64,000 bases of DNA from Leifsonia sp. TF02-11. GTDB lineage: Bacteria; Actinomycetota; Actinomycetes; Actinomycetales; Microbacteriaceae. The stretch covers positions 88,647-152,646 of the forward strand of contig NZ_JAGEKP010000017.1 in the NCBI RefSeq assembly GCF_017565305.1, read 5' to 3'. Shown here piece by piece: positions 60,722-64,000 of this stretch; within the stretch, counting starts at the first letter, position 1; each line of letters opens with the position of its first letter. The notes below the pieces were generated by a model. That model was not told the origin of the DNA. It ran no database searches and saw nothing but the letters and a program-made list of their open reading frames with translations. The translations under genes were made by a program, and so were the position numbers.

Positions 60722-61063
60722 TCAGAGGTTCGGGATGGCCCAGTGGATCGGCAGGAACGCGAGCCCGACGCCGAAGCCGACCACGGCGATCAGCAGGCTG
60801 ATCAGGATGCCGGCGAGCATGACCGCATTGAGCACGATCCCCCAGATCGCGAAGGTGCGGCCCTGCGGCTCGCGGCCGAGAGCGAGGATGCCGAGCACCA
60901 GGCCGGCGATCGGCGCGAGGAAGGTCCAGCTGAAGACGATCGAGGCGAGGCCGAGCGCGAAGCTCATGATGCTGAGGGTGCGGGCAGGCGCCGCCGCGTA
61001 GGGGTTCGGTGTGCCGTACGGGTTGGCGGTGGTCTGCGGCTCGGTGGTGCCTGTCGTTGTCAT
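60722..61063 (-). CDS. DUF4190-like small membrane protein
   Basis: A 113-residue protein. The first 30 residues are Thr/Pro/Tyr-rich and disordered (TEPQTTANPYGTPNPYA). Two or three hydrophobic helices follow: LSIMSFALGLASIVFSWTFL, LAPIAGLVLGILALGREPQG and FAIWGIVLNAVMLAGILISL, as in DUF4190 proteins. The function is unknown. The ATG at 61063 is chosen because the upstream extension is not membrane-like. Confidence 0.8.
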   Translation of the reverse strand: MTTTGTTEPQTTANPYGTPNPYAAAPARTLSIMSFALGLASIVFSWTFLAPIAGLVLGILALGREPQGRTFAIWGIVLNAVMLAGILISLLIAVVGFGVGLAFLPIHWAIPNL

Positions 61064-61087
61064 GCATCCAGTCAAGCGGCGAGGGGA

Positions 61088-61126
61088 CCCTGAGCACATC
61101 CGGGTAACCCCCGGTTGTGCTCAGGG
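61088..61126 (-). terminator. terminator hairpin after the purine-type permease
   Basis: CCCTGAGCACA (61088-61098) pairs perfectly with TGTGCTCAGGG (61116-61126), with an inner CCGGG/CCCGG stem. It lies 20 bp past the permease stop. Confidence 0.8.
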
Positions 61127-61145
61127 ATTACCCCGGAAGCCGTTC

Positions 61146-62591
61146 TCAGTGCGGGAGCATGGCCTCGATCGGGCCGCGGGTGAAGTACACCAGGAAGCCG
61201 GCTGCGACGATCCAGAGCAGCGGGCTGATCTCGCGGGCCTTGCCCGACAGCGACCGCACCAGCACCCACGAGATGAAGCCGACGCCGATGCCGTTGGCGA
61301 TCGAGTAGGTCAGCGGCATGACGATGATCGTCAGGAACACCGGCAGCGTGCTGGAGAACTCGTGGAAGTCGATGTGACGGATCTGCACCACCATCAGGGC
61401 ACCGACGATGACCAGCGCTGCGGCGGCCACCTCGCTCGGCACGACGCTCGTCAGCGGAGTGAAGAACATGGCGAGCAGGAAGAGCACACCGGTGATGACG
61501 CTCGCGAATCCGGTCTTCGCGCCCTCGCCGATTCCGGAGGCCGACTCGACGAACACGGTGTTGGACGACGCCGACGTTCCACCGCCGACGACCGCGCCCA
61601 CGCCCTCCACGATGAGCGCGGACTGCAGGCGCGGGAACGTGCCGTCCTCGTTCGCGAGGCCCGCACTGCGCGCGAGGCCGGTCATCGACCCCATCGCGTC
61701 GAAGAAGTTCGTGAACACCAGCGTGAAGACGAGCATGATCGCCGCGAGACCGCCGATGCGGGCGAACGATCCGAACAGGTCGAACTGTCCGACGAGGCTG
61801 AGATTCGGCACCGACACGAACGATGTCGGCAGCTGCGGGACGGAGAGGTTCCAGCCGTCCGGGTTCTTCGCCGAGGAGCCGAGGTGGAAGATCGCCTCGA
61901 TGATGATGGCCACGGCCGTCGCGGCCACGATCCCGATGAGCAGTGCGCCCTTCACCTTGCGCGCCATCAGCACTCCCATGATCACCAGGGCGATCAGGAA
62001 CACCAGGGTCGGCAGCGTGGCGATGGACCCGGCCTCCCCCAGCTGCACGGGAGGCGACGCGGCCTTGGTGCTGCGCACGAACCCGCTGTCGACGAAGCCG
62101 ATGAAGGCGATGAAGAGACCGATGCCGACAGTGATCGCCGTCTTCAGCTGCGGAGGGACCGCGTTGAAGATGAGGCGGCGCAGACCGGTCGCCGCGAGCA
62201 GCACGATGATCAGACCGTTGATGACGACGAGGCCCATCGCCTCCTGCCAGGTGAGCACCTTCACGACGTTCACGGCGAGGAACGAGTTGATGCCGAGGCC
62301 GGCCGCGAACGCGAACGGCAGTCGCGCGACGAGTCCGAACAGCACGGTCATGACGCCGGCGCTCAGTGCGGTGACGGCACCGACCTGCTCGAAACCGAGC
62401 GAGTGCCCCGTCACGTCGGGCGTCGAGCTCAGGATGATCGGGTTGAGGATGACGATGTAGGCCATCGTCACGAAGGTCAGCAGCCCGCCGCGGATCTCTG
62501 TCGCCCACGTGGTGCCGCGGGAGGTGATCTCGAAGAACCGGTCCAGGCGCCCCTTGGCGGTCGGCGTCGGCGTGGAAGTCGAAGAGGAAAT
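61146..62591 (-). CDS. AzgA-type purine permease (NCS2 family), probable AUU start
   Basis: A 481-residue nucleobase:cation symporter of about 12-14 helices: RFFEITSRGTTWATEIRGGL, LLTFVTMAYIVILNPIILSS, FAFAAGLGINSFLAVNVV, VGIGLFIAFIGFVDSGFV and GGGTSASSNTVFVESASGIG are AzgA/hypoxanthine-guanine permease marks. The conserved N-terminal part extends 40 codons beyond the first in-frame ATG (62471). No ATG, GTG or TTG precedes the GTG at 62477 back to an in-frame TGA. ATT at 62591-62589, with GGGAG 6 nt upstream, is the best start, giving M-SSSTSTPTPTAKGRLD. Confidence 0.88.
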   Translation of the reverse strand: MSSSTSTPTPTAKGRLDRFFEITSRGTTWATEIRGGLLTFVTMAYIVILNPIILSSTPDVTGHSLGFEQVGAVTALSAGVMTVLFGLVARLPFAFAAGLGINSFLAVNVVKVLTWQEAMGLVVINGLIIVLLAATGLRRLIFNAVPPQLKTAITVGIGLFIAFIGFVDSGFVRSTKAASPPVQLGEAGSIATLPTLVFLIALVIMGVLMARKVKGALLIGIVAATAVAIIIEAIFHLGSSAKNPDGWNLSVPQLPTSFVSVPNLSLVGQFDLFGSFARIGGLAAIMLVFTLVFTNFFDAMGSMTGLARSAGLANEDGTFPRLQSALIVEGVGAVVGGGTSASSNTVFVESASGIGEGAKTGFASVITGVLFLLAMFFTPLTSVVPSEVAAAALVIVGALMVVQIRHIDFHEFSSTLPVFLTIIVMPLTYSIANGIGVGFISWVLVRSLSGKAREISPLLWIVAAGFLVYFTRGPIEAMLPH

Positions 62592-62605
62592 GGTGGTCTC
62601 CCGTA
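62589..62605 (-). promoter_or_regulatory. ribosome site and AUU start codon of the permease
   Basis: On the minus strand GGGAG, ACCACC, ATT. Spacing of 6 nt is ideal, and no standard start codon is available in frame between the upstream TGA and codon 39. Confidence 0.6.
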
Positions 62606-62695
62606 GTATCGATGAGGTTTGGTTCGTGGCGCATTCGAAGGTATGTCACAGCGCGGTACCAGCCTAATTCCCCTCCCGACACGATAAGGACACGC
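62592..62695. promoter_or_regulatory. divergent promoter region of the two permeases
   Basis: On the plus strand TTGGTT, a 17-nt spacer and TATGTC form a weak but correctly spaced promoter for the uracil-type permease. AAGGA sits 6 nt before its ATG. No obvious operator for a purine or pyrimidine regulator was found. Confidence 0.35.
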
Positions 62696-63973
62696 ATGGC
62701 CCTGCCCTGGAAGCTGCACGGTGACGGCAAGAAGGTCGGAGCACACGAGATCGTGCTCCCCGGCGAACGGCTGACCTGGCCGCGCACGATCGGTCTCGGC
62801 GCCCAGCACGTCGTCGCCATGTTCGGCGCGACCTTCCTGGTGCCGCTGCTCACCGGCTTCCCGCCCAGCACGACCCTGTTGTTCTCCGGCGTCGGCACGA
62901 TGCTCTTCCTGCTGATCACGCGCAACCGGCTCCCCAGCTACCTGGGCTCGTCGTTCGCGTTCATCGTGCCGATCGTCGCGGCGACCAAGGCGCACGGGAT
63001 GCCGTCGGCGCTGTTCGGGATCGTCGTCACCGGCATCCTGCTCGCGATCGTCGGCCTGATCGTGGTCGCGACCGGCACCAAGTGGATCGACGGACTGATG
63101 CCGCCGATCGTCGCCGGAGCGATCGTGGCGCTGATCGGCTTCAACCTCGCGCCGGCGGCCAAGAACAACTTCATGGCGGCACCGGTGACCGCGCTGGTGA
63201 CACTGGCGGCGGTCATCCTCTGCACCGTCCTGTTCCGCGGGATGCTCGGGAGGCTGTCGATCTTCCTCGGCGTCGTCGTGGGCTACGTGTTCGCCGTGTT
63301 CGCCGGGCAGGTCGATTTCAGCAAGGTCGAGAAGGCGGACTGGCTGGGCCTCCCGCAGTTCACCCTGCCGGCGAACCCGTTCACCGCCCCGGCCGAGACC
63401 TGGGGCATCCTGCCCGCGTTCCTGCCGGTGGTGCTTGTGCTGATCGCCGAGAACGTCGGCCACATCCGCGGCGTCGCCCAGCTGACCGACCCCACGGTCA
63501 ACAAACTGACCGGCCGGGCGCTGTTCGCGGACGGCCTCGCCACGACGATCGCCGGCTTCTTCGGTGGCTCGGGGACGACGACGTACGGCGAGAACATCGG
63601 CGTGATGGCGGCGACGCGCGTCTACTCCACGGCGGCGTACTGGGTGGCGGGCATCGTGGCGGTGCTCCTCGGCCTCTCCCCCAAGGTCGGCGCGGTGATC
63701 AACACCATCCCGGCCGGCGTGCTCGGCGGCGTCACCACGGCGCTCTACGGTCTCATCGGCATCATCGGCGTGAAGATCTGGCTGGACAACAAGGTCGACT
63801 TCTCGAAGCCGGTCAACCAGTTCACGGCCGCCACCGCGCTCATCATCGGCATCGGCGACTTCACCCTGAACCTCGGGCAGCTCACGTTCAACGGCATCGC
63901 GCTCGGCGCCATCGCCGCGATCGTCGTCTACCACGTCATGAACAGCATCGCCCGCGTCCGCGGCACGGACTGA
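62696..63973 (+). CDS. uracil/xanthine permease, NCS2 family
   Basis: A 425-residue UraA-type nucleobase:proton symporter with 14 predicted spans. Seen: LGAQHVVAMFGATFLVPLLT (UraA start), SYLGSSFAFIVPIVAATK, VVLVLIAENVGHIRGVAQLT (substrate-binding Glu), ADGLATTIAGFFGGSGTTTY then GENIGVMAATRVYS (second binding Glu) and IPAGVLGGVTTALYGLIGI. This pattern favours uracil. ATG at 62696 with AAGGA upstream. It is divergent from an AzgA-type purine permease. Confidence 0.93.
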   Translation: MALPWKLHGDGKKVGAHEIVLPGERLTWPRTIGLGAQHVVAMFGATFLVPLLTGFPPSTTLLFSGVGTMLFLLITRNRLPSYLGSSFAFIVPIVAATKAHGMPSALFGIVVTGILLAIVGLIVVATGTKWIDGLMPPIVAGAIVALIGFNLAPAAKNNFMAAPVTALVTLAAVILCTVLFRGMLGRLSIFLGVVVGYVFAVFAGQVDFSKVEKADWLGLPQFTLPANPFTAPAETWGILPAFLPVVLVLIAENVGHIRGVAQLTDPTVNKLTGRALFADGLATTIAGFFGGSGTTTYGENIGVMAATRVYSTAAYWVAGIVAVLLGLSPKVGAVINTIPAGVLGGVTTALYGLIGIIGVKIWLDNKVDFSKPVNQFTAATALIIGIGDFTLNLGQLTFNGIALGAIAAIVVYHVMNSIARVRGTD

Positions 63974-63990
63974 GCGCTGCCGCGGTGTCC

Positions 63991-64000
63991 CCGAGGGGCA
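63991..64000. terminator. start of another GAGGGGCACG-family repeat (cut by the window end)
   Basis: CCGAGGGGCA, identical to the first ten bases of copy 3, 17 bp after the uracil permease stop. The rest lies outside the window. Confidence 0.5.

Overview
The window is dense, very GC-rich DNA (roughly 70% G+C by eye) with long shadow frames opposite real genes. It looks like a chromosomal segment of a high-GC actinobacterium, most probably a member of the Microbacteriaceae such as Leifsonia (an inference from family knowledge). Several gene orders match the mycobacterial chromosome as I remember it: uvrD2-nudC-adnB-adnA; the TB9.4-like DUF3107 gene, the MiaE-like gene and the DEAD-box helicase; the CBS/MgtE_N gene, DUF1003 and mrp; tatB with the O-methyltransferase; and dapE/dapD. 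I see no rRNA, tRNA, CRISPR array, prophage or insertion sequence. This is ordinary core chromosome with modest accessory patches.

Layout. 1-12.7 kb: DNA repair and RNA enzymes (UvrD2, NudC, an APH-fold pseudokinase, AdnB/AdnA helicase-nuclease, DUF3107, MiaE-like protein, DEAD-box helicase). 12.7-24.3 kb: a secreted coiled-coil transglycosylase-like protein, PHP phosphoesterase, Xaa-Pro aminopeptidase, stress protein, the CBS-DUF1003-Mrp operon, a PLP decarboxylase/S1P-lyase-like enzyme with a GPH-type transporter, TatB, O-methyltransferase and DUF3117. 24.3-29.3 kb: a 1199-residue sortase-anchored repeat protein and a GT-C membrane glycosyltransferase. 29.3-31.4 kb: divergent dapE and dapD of lysine/diaminopimelate synthesis. 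31.4-35.6 kb: the bkd E1alpha-E1beta-E2 operon with a divergent Lrp/AsnC regulator. 35.7-45.2 kb: pnp and rpsO, separated by fructosamine kinase, a GAF regulator with aldehyde dehydrogenase and DUF779, VanZ, LtrA and lysoplasmalogenase genes. 45.3-50.4 kb: alcohol dehydrogenase, TetR/SDR, MocR/AhpD pairs and an FKBP prolyl isomerase. 50.4-50.8 kb: a gene-free stretch with a terminator-rich small-RNA candidate and 45-bp direct repeats. 50.8-64 kb: FAD oxidase, Ada-AlkA fusion, glycosyltransferase, FAH-family hydrolase, alpha/beta hydrolase, aspartase, ALDH, TrmB, a DUF4190-like protein and two divergent nucleobase permeases.

Regulation visible in the sequence. At least eighteen start codons have a TAnnnT -10-like hexamer ending exactly 6 or 7 nt upstream, the geometry of leaderless transcripts; this also fixes several otherwise ambiguous starts. 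The neatest case is dapE/dapD, where one 7-bp element read on both strands supplies both -10 boxes and puts the two start codons 18 bp apart. Convergent gene ends carry long inverted repeats. Three complete copies and one cut-off copy share a GAGGGGCACG outer arm, and two of them keep pairing through compensatory changes. The most useful items for follow-up are this palindrome family, the dapE/dapD promoter, a nucleobase permease whose only sensible start is an AUU codon, the 50.45-50.67 kb non-coding locus, and the pseudokinase.
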